Assembly (NCBI RefSeq): GCF_001435575.1
Contig: NZ_AZEA01000002.1
Coordinates: forward strand, 62,001-126,000
Source of the DNA: Lentilactobacillus sunkii DSM 19904
GTDB taxonomy: Bacteria > Bacillota > Bacilli > Lactobacillales > Lactobacillaceae
DNA: 64,000 nucleotides
Reading direction: 5' to 3'
The notes beneath the pieces were generated by a model, which was given only the letters and a program-made list of their open reading frames with translations, had not been told where the DNA came from and did no database searches. Position numbers and translations under genes: made by a program. Of the stretch, positions 17,921-26,211 are shown one piece after another (the stretch's first letter is position 1; each line of letters begins with the position of its first letter).

Positions 17921-17965
17921 AAAGTCTTTGAAGTTGACTGCATAGGTCACTTCAAAGACTTTTTA
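17921..17965. terminator. Terminator between SGNH 1 and the ASCH gene
   Basis: AAAGTCTTTGAAGT (17921-17934) pairs with ACTTCAAAGACTTT (17949-17962), and T follows. It serves convergent genes. Confidence 0.85.
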
Positions 17966-17969
17966 GTTT

Positions 17970-18353
17970 CTAGTAAATATGGGGATCGATATATTTCTTC
18001 ATGTAATCATCAAACATTTCCTGGGTTGGATGGTGATCGTCATCCACTTCTGGGTGATAGACAATCTTATCGTCAGGCACTTCATACAGATGAAGCTTGC
18101 CTTTAACTGGAAATGGTTCGATATCATATATCTTTCCAAGCTGCCATTCATACTGTCTGGGTGCCGGATTCTTGATGTCTACCAAATCAATCACACAAGT
18201 TGCGTACCCCGGCATTGTGCCTCGAATCTTCATTGCCGAAGAACAAATCAACAGTTTCCCTCGATAATCCGTTGACCAAGATCGATACTCGACTGTCTTT
18301 TCCCCTAACAAAATCATCATTGCATAATCGCCGTGTAAGGATAAAGCTTTCAT
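17970..18353 (-). CDS. ASCH domain protein
   Basis: This 127-residue cytosolic protein begins MKALSLHGDYAMMILLGEKT followed by VEYRSW, which is the ASCH/PUA-like pattern (KxxE-R). It probably binds RNA or a modified nucleoside. I prefer ATG 18353 because GGAGG is 8 nt upstream; the in-frame ATG at 18359 would be only 2 nt away. It lies alone between two SGNH paralogues, with no obvious functional link. Confidence 0.8.
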   Translation of the reverse strand: MKALSLHGDYAMMILLGEKTVEYRSWSTDYRGKLLICSSAMKIRGTMPGYATCVIDLVDIKNPAPRQYEWQLGKIYDIEPFPVKGKLHLYEVPDDKIVYHPEVDDDHHPTQEMFDDYMKKYIDPHIY

Positions 18354-18655
18354 GTTCATAACCTCCCTAATTTTGGACCTTTATGTAATCATATTCATAA
18401 CTCTTTTCACTTATCATACCCCTTCTATCATTTTTATAAAGCGCTTTCTGTAAAAATTGAGGCCAATGCGTGCAATTTAATGAAAAGACTCTTTTATTAC
18501 TTTGGTTTCACTTGAATGTCGACGGATGTTCGTCGTATAATTGGCAAATCAAGACTGGATATTATATTATAGAGTTTGAAAATATTGGGTCTTATCGAAC
18601 CTTATGATATAGTGAAAAATAATTAGTATCAGTGTTCTGGGGGACTGAAATTTTA
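18354..18655. promoter_or_regulatory. 302-nt region upstream of the ASCH and second SGNH genes
   Basis: No gene is seen. It holds a cre-like AAAGCGCTTTC core (about 18438-18451), the inverted repeat CGACG (18519-18523) / CGTCG (18530-18534), and directly after it a TATAAT -10. The -10 context GTCGTATAAT is shared with the first SGNH paralogue (about 16746-16755), suggesting a duplicated control region. Confidence 0.5.
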
Positions 18656-19702
18656 ATGAATAATTTCTTTTATCGACACATTAAGCTGTTTGTCGCAGCC
18701 GTTGTTGTCGCATCAATTTCATTTGGCATTTATAGCCATCCAACCGCTGACAAAGCTGGTGTTCAAGTCGCTTACACGACGCAAGCATTGCCACACGCAT
18801 TCGCTTTGAAGAAGAACGCCAAGCTTTATACTGATGTGCATTTGGCCAAATCAGTAAGCAGCAGGAAATTCGCCAAAGCTGCCTGGTATAGAAGTCAAAC
18901 TGCGAAGTTAATTTATGGTGGTAAGGTCAAAATTGTCTACCGAGTAAGCAGCGCCAACCAAAAGTATACTTTTTGGGTCCTGCGATCTCAGGTTAAGAAT
19001 ATTACATCCAAATCCTATAATATCAAGTTAAAGCAGGCTGGGAACAAATTTACCGGTAAAAAGATTGGTGTCTTTGGTGATTCAATTCCAGCCGGTTGGG
19101 ATGGTTATCACTTTTACTTCAACAGCTCTTATCCCGACTGGACAGCAAAATACCTAGGAACAAACACCAAAGTGTATAATTTTGCCTGCCCAAGCGGACG
19201 AATTGTCGGCAACCGGTACGCCTACATCGGAACAACCTTGGTTCCCCAAGATTTACATGCCGCGGTTAAGGCTCACCGAAATGCGATCAAGCACATGAAC
19301 ATGATTTTCATCCATATTGGGACCAACGACTACACCAACTATTCCGGATCCGGCAGTTTGAAGAACGTGATGCGCCATCTCCGGTACAACGTTCGGGTAA
19401 TTAAAAAGTTAAACCCTCATGCCAAAATTTATGGGATTCTGCCGATTTCCCGATATGATGCAAACGGCATGAACCGTGAAAACATGGGCGACATGTACGG
19501 TTACACCTACCATGATTTGAGAGTCGCAGAAGCCAAGCTGTACAAATCAATGGGTGCCAGAGTGATCAACTTCAAGCAGTTCGCTCCAAATATCATTAAC
19601 AATCAAAATAAAGATGTAACGCTGCAAGATCATGAGATTCATCCAACACCGCAAACCGCCCAGAAGATGGGATATGCGTTGGCGAAGAAATTAATTGGAT
19701 AA
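18656..19702 (+). CDS. Secreted SGNH/GDSL hydrolase (paralogue 2)
   Basis: This 348-residue protein closely follows paralogue 1 along its length: N-terminal hydrophobic segment, LPHAFALKKNAKLYTDVH module, GDSIPAGWDGYHFY with the nucleophile Ser, IGTNDYTNYSGSGSL, ILPISRYDANG and DHEIHPTPQTAQK. The start is placed at ATG 18656 by comparison with the paralogue; an upstream in-frame GTG (18632) overlaps the ribosome site TTCTGGGGGA. Many Arg/Lys substitutions make the exported part very basic, fitting attachment to acidic wall polymers. Confidence 0.83.
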   Translation: MNNFFYRHIKLFVAAVVVASISFGIYSHPTADKAGVQVAYTTQALPHAFALKKNAKLYTDVHLAKSVSSRKFAKAAWYRSQTAKLIYGGKVKIVYRVSSANQKYTFWVLRSQVKNITSKSYNIKLKQAGNKFTGKKIGVFGDSIPAGWDGYHFYFNSSYPDWTAKYLGTNTKVYNFACPSGRIVGNRYAYIGTTLVPQDLHAAVKAHRNAIKHMNMIFIHIGTNDYTNYSGSGSLKNVMRHLRYNVRVIKKLNPHAKIYGILPISRYDANGMNRENMGDMYGYTYHDLRVAEAKLYKSMGARVINFKQFAPNIINNQNKDVTLQDHEIHPTPQTAQKMGYALAKKLIG

Positions 19703-19708
19703 CACAAA

Positions 19709-19757
19709 TAACGAGTTCTTGGATTCACCGAGGGGTGATCTGCGAGCTCGTTTTATT
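19709..19757 (+). terminator. Terminator after SGNH 2
   Basis: AACGAGTTC pairs with GAGCTCGTT around an inner CACC/GGTG stem, and TTTTATT follows. Confidence 0.7.
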
Positions 19758-19850
19758 GTTTGAAAGGTCTGAATTCAATTAAACAAATTGCAAAGCACCC
19801 ACCTCAAGCCCACATGCCAACAATGTTATACTGAACGTGAGGTGGTCATC

Positions 19851-20417
19851 ATGAATAAATCGCGATTGGAGTCTTTCACTGATGAAATCATAGCCATTGC
19901 TGCCACCATCATGGTTCTGGAGATCCGGGTACCCAACAACGTTTCACTATCTGGACTCACCCATCTATGGTCGGCATTCCTATCATATATGGTCAGTTTT
20001 ACATTAATTTATATGGTCTGGTATTCACATCACAGAATATTTGCCAAGGCAAAAATGATTTCCAACAATGCCTACGCGTTAAACGGTGTCTGGATCTTCT
20101 TCATGACTCTGACGCCATTTACAACGGCCTGGATCGGTGAATTTCCCAACAGCACCTTGCCGGAAATTACCTATTCGGTTATCCTGCTGTTGTGGTCGAT
20201 TACTTACCAAATGCTGAATCGACAGATCCGAAAAGACAATCCGGAAATCAAAAAAGATTTAACCCATTCACTCAGATTTCGTCTGCCATTATATGGCGGA
20301 ATGTTGGCAGCTTTGATCGTTTCATTTCTCATCCCTGTCCTAACACTCATCATTATTGCCCTCACCACAATTTCACTGGCAATTCCAATGCTGTGGCGGA
20401 ACAAGAATTCTGCATAA
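19851..20417 (+). CDS. TMEM175 family (DUF1211) ion channel
   Basis: This 188-residue membrane protein has about six helices. Its first helix carries the family signature in the form RLESFTDEIIAIAATIMVLE; the usual FSDGVFAIA is here FTDEIIAIA. Bacterial TMEM175 proteins form tetrameric potassium-leak channels. The start is placed at ATG 19851 because GAGGTGG is well spaced and the upstream in-frame extension (to 19788) is not membrane-like. It is a single-gene unit. Confidence 0.85.
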   Translation: MNKSRLESFTDEIIAIAATIMVLEIRVPNNVSLSGLTHLWSAFLSYMVSFTLIYMVWYSHHRIFAKAKMISNNAYALNGVWIFFMTLTPFTTAWIGEFPNSTLPEITYSVILLLWSITYQMLNRQIRKDNPEIKKDLTHSLRFRLPLYGGMLAALIVSFLIPVLTLIIIALTTISLAIPMLWRNKNSA

Positions 20418-20432
20418 TTGAAATCAAATCAA

Positions 20433-20464
20433 AAAGGACAACTCAGCCGAGTTGTCTTTTCTTT
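20433..20464. terminator. Terminator between TMEM175 and secreted-protein genes
   Basis: AAAGGACAACTC (20433-20444) pairs with GAGTTGTCTTTT (20449-20460). The flanks allow use by both convergent units. Confidence 0.8.
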
Positions 20465-20474
20465 CGGAAACGAT

Positions 20475-21638
20475 TTAGTTATTATCTGGACGGCCAAGGA
20501 CCAATACATAGCCGTTCCAGTGGTTGGCATCATCACTTTCGCCATCGTATCCTTTAATGTTATTCACAATCTGAATACCAAGCTTATAACCGGACAACGA
20601 AGCCCGCTTACTTGCGGTGTAGCCTTCTTTATCGAGCAACTGCTTGATTTCAGTTAACTTAGTGGCATTAGATGCAGTCTCATGGGCATACAGCCATTTT
20701 TGAATTGATGAGAATACTTTGATATCCGTGTAACCCGTTTTACTGATTGGATTCGGATCGCCATCTGACGTATTGTTAAAAGAATCATAATCATATGCGG
20801 CGATTCGTGATAAACCTAAATCAACGGGGCTGTTCGGAAATAGCTTAACAATCTCTCGTGCAAGTTTCTGCTTCTTACCATTTTGAATGTAGTTGCTGTA
20901 GTCTGCACTATCAGTAAACTGATCAATACTGGTGTATTCAATCTGCGAATAATTCATATTGTGTCCAGCTTCAACTTGAGAGGCAGCAACATAGCCGGAT
21001 ACGCTCTTACGAATTGGCGTGTTGCCATCCGGAAACATTGTGACAAAGTAATAGGTACTTTGCTTCTTGTTATGACGAAGAGTAACAGTTGCTTTTCGAC
21101 GCATATTGGAAGCTGGATAGTTCTTCAAATTAGCCCGTTTCTTGGTGTGACGCCAATTCCAAATATACACATTTTGCTTGGAATTCTTGGCGTGGAATGT
21201 CGCCATCTGGTTCCCCCACTTCTCTTTGATGATTTGGTAACCGTATGGGCTGACTCCCTTGATCAATGCGCTGGGACGAACCCATCCCTGGTGGCCGGCG
21301 GCTCGATCAGCAACATAGTAATAAATGGCTTTGGTGTTCTTATGAGTAACCCGAGCTTTCTTTTGAACGAACAGCGTGACCCCTTTTAACTTCGAAACTT
21401 TATAAAGTCGTTTTTGAAAGTCTCTTTGAGTATCGCTTGGATATCGTTTGCCCGACCAAATAGCGGCCTTTGATTTCAAATTAGCATGGTACGTATTTTC
21501 TGATGAATCTTTATAATAATTTTTCAAAACCTTAACCCGATAGCCGTTATGGGCAGCTTGGGCGGGTTGTGGATTGGCAATCATATCCAATCCGACAAAC
21601 GCCAGCATCACGCCAATCAGTTTAATCTTTTTTTTCAT
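20475..21638 (-). CDS. Secreted Lys/Tyr-rich surface protein (tandem paralogue A)
   Basis: This 387-residue protein has a signal peptide ending in AQAA at about residue 30. Residues 30-220 contain at least two SH3-like repeats (VYIWNWRHTKKRANLKNYP, YYYVADRAAGHQGWVR) of the kind common in lactobacillus surface proteins. The C-terminal part (LAREIVKLFPNSPVDLGLS, WLYAHETASNATK, GYTASKRASLSGYKLGIQIVNNI; segments quoted separately) is unlike any domain I can name. It shares the whole layout with the next gene, 28 nt upstream in the same direction. ATG 21638 follows GGGGG. The role is unknown. Confidence 0.75.
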   Translation of the reverse strand: MKKKIKLIGVMLAFVGLDMIANPQPAQAAHNGYRVKVLKNYYKDSSENTYHANLKSKAAIWSGKRYPSDTQRDFQKRLYKVSKLKGVTLFVQKKARVTHKNTKAIYYYVADRAAGHQGWVRPSALIKGVSPYGYQIIKEKWGNQMATFHAKNSKQNVYIWNWRHTKKRANLKNYPASNMRRKATVTLRHNKKQSTYYFVTMFPDGNTPIRKSVSGYVAASQVEAGHNMNYSQIEYTSIDQFTDSADYSNYIQNGKKQKLAREIVKLFPNSPVDLGLSRIAAYDYDSFNNTSDGDPNPISKTGYTDIKVFSSIQKWLYAHETASNATKLTEIKQLLDKEGYTASKRASLSGYKLGIQIVNNIKGYDGESDDANHWNGYVLVLGRPDNN

Positions 21639-21666
21639 CAAATACCCCCTGTTTCAATCTCACTAT

Positions 21667-22845
21667 CTAACTGTTATCAACTTTTCCCAAAATAAACGTG
21701 TAGCTAACTTTCCGCCCAAACATATCATGTTCTGGATAGTTGAAGGAAATATTATTGACGATTTGAATACCAAGCTTGTATCCGGATAGGGCGTCACGCT
21801 TGCTGGCAGTATATCCTTCCTTATTCAACAACTTCTTAATTCCGGCGATCTTGGTTGCGTTGGAAGCATTTCGGTTGGCATATAACCACTTTTGAATGGT
21901 TGGAAATGTTTTGATGTCAGAATATCCTTTTGTGCTGATTGGATCCCATTCTGCGTCAAAGCTCTCGTCAAAATGATCGTAATTATATACGGCAATTTTC
22001 GATAGTCCCAAATCCGGTTGAGAATTCGGGAATAGTTTAACAATCTCTCTAGCCAACTTTTGGTTTTTACCAGTTTGAATGTACTTGTTAAAGTCAGTGT
22101 TATTCACAAAATCCTTTATGGAAACAAAATTCATACCGGTATGATCGGGATTCAGCCCTGTGGCAATTGCCACTGCGGGAACATATCCGTGAATACTTTT
22201 ATCCGTCCCATGCGGAGAACCATCCAGATAAACGTATTTGGTATTCTTGCCATTGTGGCGCATCACAATATCGGCAGTCTTAACATAATTTGCTCCAGGA
22301 TAATGCTTTAGATTGGCCACTTTCTTAGTATGGGTGTAATTCCACATGTACACATTTTTGTTCTTATATGCATCCTTAACATGAAAGGACGTAAATTTCC
22401 CATACCATTTAATACTGGTAATCTGGTAACCATAAGGACTGAATCCGCGCTTTAACGCGTTGGTGCGGACATACCCTGAAAAGCTACCATAACGGTTGGC
22501 CACATAATAGTAAGTGGCACTCTTCGATTGATGATAAATTCGTACTCTTTTTTGAACAAACCAGGTTGTCGTCTTATACTTGGAAAGTTTAATTCCGTTC
22601 TTACGAAACTCAGATGATTTAATTGTTGTTGCGTTTTCGTTTTGTTTGCTGATCCACAAAGTTGCCTTGGACTTGGGATTTGCGTGAAAAGCAACGTCTG
22701 AACCCGAATTGCTTTTTTGAATGTAGGTTTTTAGTGTTTTGACGCGGTAGTTTCCACTGGCAGCTTGTGCCGGTTGCGGATTGGCAATAACGGCCAATCC
22801 GACAAGCGCCACCATCACGCCAATCAGTTTAAAAAGTTTTTTCAT
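21667..22845 (-). CDS. Secreted Lys/Tyr-rich surface protein (tandem paralogue B)
   Basis: This 392-residue paralogue of the preceding protein shares the signal peptide (GVMVALVGLAVIANPQPAQA), the SH3-like repeats (WFVQKRVRIYH, YYYVANRYGSFSGYVR) and the C-terminal domain with LAREIVKLFPNSQPDLGLS and GYTASKRDALSGYKLGIQI. The C-terminal halves are more alike than the repeat regions. It is first in a two-gene unit and probably arose by tandem duplication. It lies divergent to the Trp-transporter leader. The function is unknown. Confidence 0.75.
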   Translation of the reverse strand: MKKLFKLIGVMVALVGLAVIANPQPAQAASGNYRVKTLKTYIQKSNSGSDVAFHANPKSKATLWISKQNENATTIKSSEFRKNGIKLSKYKTTTWFVQKRVRIYHQSKSATYYYVANRYGSFSGYVRTNALKRGFSPYGYQITSIKWYGKFTSFHVKDAYKNKNVYMWNYTHTKKVANLKHYPGANYVKTADIVMRHNGKNTKYVYLDGSPHGTDKSIHGYVPAVAIATGLNPDHTGMNFVSIKDFVNNTDFNKYIQTGKNQKLAREIVKLFPNSQPDLGLSKIAVYNYDHFDESFDAEWDPISTKGYSDIKTFPTIQKWLYANRNASNATKIAGIKKLLNKEGYTASKRDALSGYKLGIQIVNNISFNYPEHDMFGRKVSYTFILGKVDNS

Positions 22846-22913
22846 CAAATGCCCCCTCTTTCAATATCAGATTACCATATTAAGGTTACGCCCGTGTTAA
22901 ATAACGCATTCAT

Positions 22914-22949
22914 TTTCGTCATATTAATTAACCTCACATGTTGACGAAA
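22914..22949. repeat. Inverted repeat overlapping the Trp-transporter -35
   Basis: TTTCGTCA (22914-22921) and TGACGAAA (22942-22949) form an exact 8-bp inverted repeat with a 20-nt spacer. The right arm overlaps the -35 TTGACG. It could be an operator in this divergent region. Confidence 0.4.
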
Positions 22950-22969
22950 GATAAGTAATCATTTAAAAT
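22941..22969 (+). promoter_or_regulatory. Promoter of the Trp-transporter operon
   Basis: TTGACG (22941-22946), a 17-nt spacer and TAAAAT (22964-22969) predict a transcript starting near 22976, directly before the leader ORF. Confidence 0.7.
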
Positions 22970-22975
22970 TATAGT

Positions 22976-23196
22976 ATTCTATCACGAAAGGAAAGATTGC
23001 TATGAGTTCACTTGTTAATCGCAGTTGGCAAAGCCGGTAACAAGTCACATCGATGCAGATGCGACTTGATCTTAAGCATGCGATCATGAACGCATCTGTA
23101 CCGGCAATCTTTCGGAAAACGAACGGTCTGTACAGATGATTCCGGCAGGCCGACTAATCACGAGTATTTCGGTCTGACCGGAATACTCGTTTTTTG
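22976..23196 (+). promoter_or_regulatory. Leader RNA with nested alternative hairpins and terminator (putative Trp attenuator)
   Basis: Five exclusive pairings are visible. ACTTGTTA (23010-23017) pairs with TAACAAGT (23038-23045). CAAGTC plus CATC (23041-23051) pairs with GATG plus GACTTG (23058-23068). CAGATGCG (23056-23063) pairs with CGCATCTG (23091-23098). CATCTGTAC (23093-23101) pairs with GTACAGATG (23130-23138). Finally the terminator 23160-23172/23178-23190 with a T run competes with ATTCCGG (23139-23145)/CCGGAAT (23178-23184) plus GGCCGA (23148-23153)/TCGGTC (23169-23174). Each step excludes its neighbour, so ribosome position on the leader ORF could decide termination. No T-box sequence was found. 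Confidence 0.75.
23002..23040 (+). CDS. 12-codon leader peptide with a single Trp codon
   Basis: The ORF encodes MSSLVNRSWQSR. AAGGA (22988-22992) is 9 nt before the ATG. The only Trp codon is codon 9 (23026-23028), four codons before the stop. The first and last parts of the ORF form the first hairpin of the leader, so a ribosome stalled at the Trp codon would break it. It lies before a transporter of the TrpX family. Whether stalling responds to Trp-tRNA or to free tryptophan, as in TnaC, cannot be told. Confidence 0.65.
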   Translation: MSSLVNRSWQSR

Positions 23197-23250
23197 TTCG
23201 TGTTAATGATGGGTATTTTTAAATTATTTATATTGAGGGAGACAGCTATT

Positions 23251-24252
23251 ATGAAGAAAAAATATTTGATTTCAGGCGTTATCGTCATTCTTGTGGCAGT
23301 TTTGGGCTTTGCATTTTTCCAAAGCAGCCAGAAACAAAAGCCACAGGCCAAGCCAACCGTGGGAATTCTCCAATTGATGTCACATCCAGCTTTGGATGCC
23401 ATCCATAAGGGAATCATCCACGGTCTTGAAGAAGAGGGCTACAAACCGGGCAAGAATATCAAGATTGATTTCCAAAATGCCCAAAATGATCAGAGTAATT
23501 TGAAGACCATGAGCACTAAGTTTGCAAATGAAGATGCCGACCTTTCAATCGGAATTGCCACCCCATCTGCTCAGGCGTTGGCCAACACGATTACTAAAAA
23601 ACCAGTGATTCTGGGTGCCATTACTGATCCAAAAGGTGCCGGATTAGTTAAGAACAATAATAAGCCCGGCGGCAACATCACTGGTGTTTCCGATCAAGCG
23701 CCGCTTAAGGAACAGCTTAATTTAATTAAACAGTTCATGCCTAAAATGAAGACTTTAGGAATTATCTACACTTCCAGCGATGATTCTGCGGTTGCCCAAT
23801 ACAAGATGTTCGTTAAATTGTGCAAACAGGAAAACGTTCGTTTGAAGGCCTACTCCATTGCCAACACCAATGATTTGACCCAAGTTGCCGAACAAGCTGT
23901 TCGTTCAGTTGATGCTATCTATGTACCAACCGATAACACCATCGCCGGTGCCATGCAGACACTGGTTGGAGCAGCCAACAACGCCAAAGTTCCAGTCTTC
24001 CCTGCCGTTGATACCATGGTTAAGCAGGGCGGCGTTGCCACTTACGGCATCGACCAATATCAACTGGGTGTTGCAACCGGTAAGATGAGTGCCCAGATCT
24101 TGAAGGGTAAGAAGAAGCCATCATCAACGCCAATCAAGTTCTTCCGTCATGGAAAGTTAATCATCAACGAAAAGCAAGCTGACAAGTTGGGCATCAAAGT
24201 CCCTACTAACCTATTGAAAGAAGCTCGTCAAAAAGGAGAATTGATCAAATGA
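23251..24252 (+). CDS. trpX: TrpX-family ABC transporter substrate-binding protein
   Basis: This 333-residue binding protein of the ABC_sub_bind (PF04392) type has an N-terminal hydrophobic segment (about 5-24). No lipobox cysteine follows it, so it is probably held by an uncleaved anchor or released. The mature part starts VGILQLMSHPALDAIHKGI and contains TPSAQALAN and PTDNTIAGAM, as in the TrpX group predicted to bind tryptophan. I start it at ATG 23251 with GAGGGAG upstream; the in-frame extension back to 23194 lies in the terminator region. It overlaps the permease gene by 4 bases. Confidence 0.85.
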   Translation: MKKKYLISGVIVILVAVLGFAFFQSSQKQKPQAKPTVGILQLMSHPALDAIHKGIIHGLEEEGYKPGKNIKIDFQNAQNDQSNLKTMSTKFANEDADLSIGIATPSAQALANTITKKPVILGAITDPKGAGLVKNNNKPGGNITGVSDQAPLKEQLNLIKQFMPKMKTLGIIYTSSDDSAVAQYKMFVKLCKQENVRLKAYSIANTNDLTQVAEQAVRSVDAIYVPTDNTIAGAMQTLVGAANNAKVPVFPAVDTMVKQGGVATYGIDQYQLGVATGKMSAQILKGKKKPSSTPIKFFRHGKLIINEKQADKLGIKVPTNLLKEARQKGELIK

Positions 24253-25148
24253 GCATTATCGTATCAGCCATCGGCCAAGGATTAACCTGGGGAATCGTCG
24301 GTATCGGCCTGTTTCTCACCTTTAGAATCCTTGATTTCCCCGATATGACCGTTGAAGGAACCTTTCCAATGGGCGCAGCAGCCTGTGTCGCCGCTATTTA
24401 TTCAGGTGCATCCCCACTGGTTGCAACCCTGATCGCGTTTGTGGCCGGCATGTTGGCTGGCCTGGTCACTGGACTTCTGTACACCAAGGGAAGGATTCCG
24501 GTCCTGCTGGCTGGAATCCTGGTCATGACCGCTGCTTACTCAGTCAACTTAAGAATCATGGGACGGGCCAACCTTTCATTATTTGATAAACCGACAATGT
24601 TGAAAACCCACTTTCTGGAATCACTGCCGCCCTACTTTGACAGCGTCGTTCTGGGAATCATCGTGGTCGCCATCGTGACTGCGTTAATCATCTACTTCCT
24701 ACAGACCAACCTTGGGCAAGCCTTTATCGCCACTGGTGATAATCCCAACATGGCCCGTTCATTGGGGATTAGTACCGATGCCATGCAAATCATGGGCCTT
24801 GGAGTTTCCAATGGCCTGATCGGTTTGGGTGGGGCATTGGTTGCCCAAAATAACGGCTTTGCCGACGTCAACATGGGAATTGGGGTCATCGTTGTTGCCT
24901 TAGCCTCCATCATCATTGGTGAAGTGGTCTTTGGCGACTTAACCATGAATCAACGGCTGATCGCTGTTACGATTGGTAGTATCCTCTATCGATTCGTGAT
25001 CTTGTTAGTGCTCAAGTTAGGCTTCAATGCCAACGATTTGAACCTGATCTCAGCCATTGTCCTGGCACTGTTCATGATGTTCCCGGTGTTGGAGAAACGC
25101 TTCCGAATCCGCCACACTTTAGTAAAGGGGATGAGCAAGCATGACTGA
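24249..25148 (+). CDS. trpY: ABC transporter permease (TrpY type)
   Basis: This 299-residue protein has eight to nine predicted helices and belongs to the branched-chain-type permease fold. Typical are the N-terminal GLTWGIVGIGLFLTFRILDF with PDMTVEGTFPMGAA, and the loop ATGDNPNMARSLGIS that contacts the ATPase. It forms the membrane channel for the solute bound by TrpX. The ATG overlaps the previous stop (ATGA) and the next gene overlaps its end by 8 bases. Confidence 0.88.
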   Translation: MSIIVSAIGQGLTWGIVGIGLFLTFRILDFPDMTVEGTFPMGAAACVAAIYSGASPLVATLIAFVAGMLAGLVTGLLYTKGRIPVLLAGILVMTAAYSVNLRIMGRANLSLFDKPTMLKTHFLESLPPYFDSVVLGIIVVAIVTALIIYFLQTNLGQAFIATGDNPNMARSLGISTDAMQIMGLGVSNGLIGLGGALVAQNNGFADVNMGIGVIVVALASIIIGEVVFGDLTMNQRLIAVTIGSILYRFVILLVLKLGFNANDLNLISAIVLALFMMFPVLEKRFRIRHTLVKGMSKHD

Positions 25149-25914
25149 GCCAATCTTTGAATTAAAAGACATTGTTGTCACAGTTAACCAAGGAACGCCT
25201 GAGCAGATTAACATTATGGATCACGTTAATTTATCAGTCTTTCCCGGTGATTTCATCACAATTCTTGGGTCAAACGGCGCTGGTAAATCAACTTTGTTCA
25301 ACGTCATTGGCGGCAACATCCCCGTTACTGAAGGTCAAATCCTCTTAAACGGCCGCGATATTACCAACATGTCGGTTGAACGCCGAACCCGCTTCCTCAG
25401 CCGAGTCTTCCAAGATCCCAAGATGGGCACAGCACCTCGAATGACGGTGGCTGAAAACCTGCTGCTTTCCGAAAAACGGGGCCAGCACCGTGGCTTTGGT
25501 CCACGTCACCTAAAGACACATATGGATAAATTCCACGAGATCACTTCAACCATGAACAACGGTTTGGAGCATCGGTTGAATACCGCGACTGGTAAGCTTT
25601 CCGGTGGCCAGCGTCAGGCATTGAGTTTCTTAATGGCGACCATCAAGCGGCCGGATATTCTCCTGTTGGATGAACATACTGCCGCTCTTGATCCACAGAC
25701 GTCCCAAGAACTGATGACTGCCACCAACAATCAAATTACCCGTAATCACCTGACCTGCTTGATGATCACCCACCATTTGGATGACGCATTAAAGTATGGA
25801 AATCGGTTAGTCGTCTTAGATAACGGAAAGATTAGTTACGATATTTCTGGCGATGAAAAAGATAATCTCACCAAAGAAGAATTATTGAGTTTCTTCAATG
25901 ATATTGAAGAATAG
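25141..25914 (+). CDS. trpZ: ABC transporter ATPase (TrpZ type)
   Basis: This 257-residue ATPase has Walker A GSNGAGKST (about 43-51), LSGGQRQAL and a Walker B of the form LLLDEHTAALDP, which is usual in this ABC family, followed by the switch His in MITHHLDDAL. It powers the TrpXY transporter. It is the last gene of the operon. Confidence 0.88.
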   Translation: MTEPIFELKDIVVTVNQGTPEQINIMDHVNLSVFPGDFITILGSNGAGKSTLFNVIGGNIPVTEGQILLNGRDITNMSVERRTRFLSRVFQDPKMGTAPRMTVAENLLLSEKRGQHRGFGPRHLKTHMDKFHEITSTMNNGLEHRLNTATGKLSGGQRQALSFLMATIKRPDILLLDEHTAALDPQTSQELMTATNNQITRNHLTCLMITHHLDDALKYGNRLVVLDNGKISYDISGDEKDNLTKEELLSFFNDIEE

Positions 25915-25943
25915 TACACAATTAACTTCATTTATAACTATGC

Positions 25944-25987
25944 AAGGGTGCGTCCAATGCTTAACGCTTTGGGTTCACTCTTTTTTA
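25944..25987 (+). terminator. Terminator of the trpXYZ operon
   Basis: AAGGGTG plus CCAA pairs with TTGG plus CACTCTT (25944-25982), and a T run follows. The stem has one wobble and an internal loop. Confidence 0.65.
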
Positions 25988-26023
25988 TTCGACTTTTCGG
26001 TTATACCTGAATTATGAGAAAAT

Positions 26024-26037
26024 TAAAAGCGCTTTCT
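26024..26037. promoter_or_regulatory. cre-like site upstream of the YfcC gene
   Basis: TAAAAGCGCTTTCT matches 12 of 14 cre positions and contains the strong AAAGCGCTTT core. It lies about 175 nt before the YfcC start, in an A/T-rich region without genes. Confidence 0.55.
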
Positions 26038-26211
26038 TTTCAAATTCTATAGCTTCTTATTTATAATAAAGACGTGCGGGATGTCTATTTTGATTCCTAT
26101 TGTGATTATTTTATATATTTTCAACTTATGTAAATAATTCGATTTTTCTTCACAGAATCTTTATAGGTATTTTGTAAAATCTAATCAGTAAAAGAAAAGG
26201 AAGTGAGCATT

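Noticed and set aside
22985-23196. T-box riboswitch upstream of trpXYZ
   Set aside because: The conserved T-box sequence (TGGNACCGCG type) and a stem I with a specifier loop are absent. CTGTACCGG at 23096-23104 resembles it only in part. A coding leader fits better.
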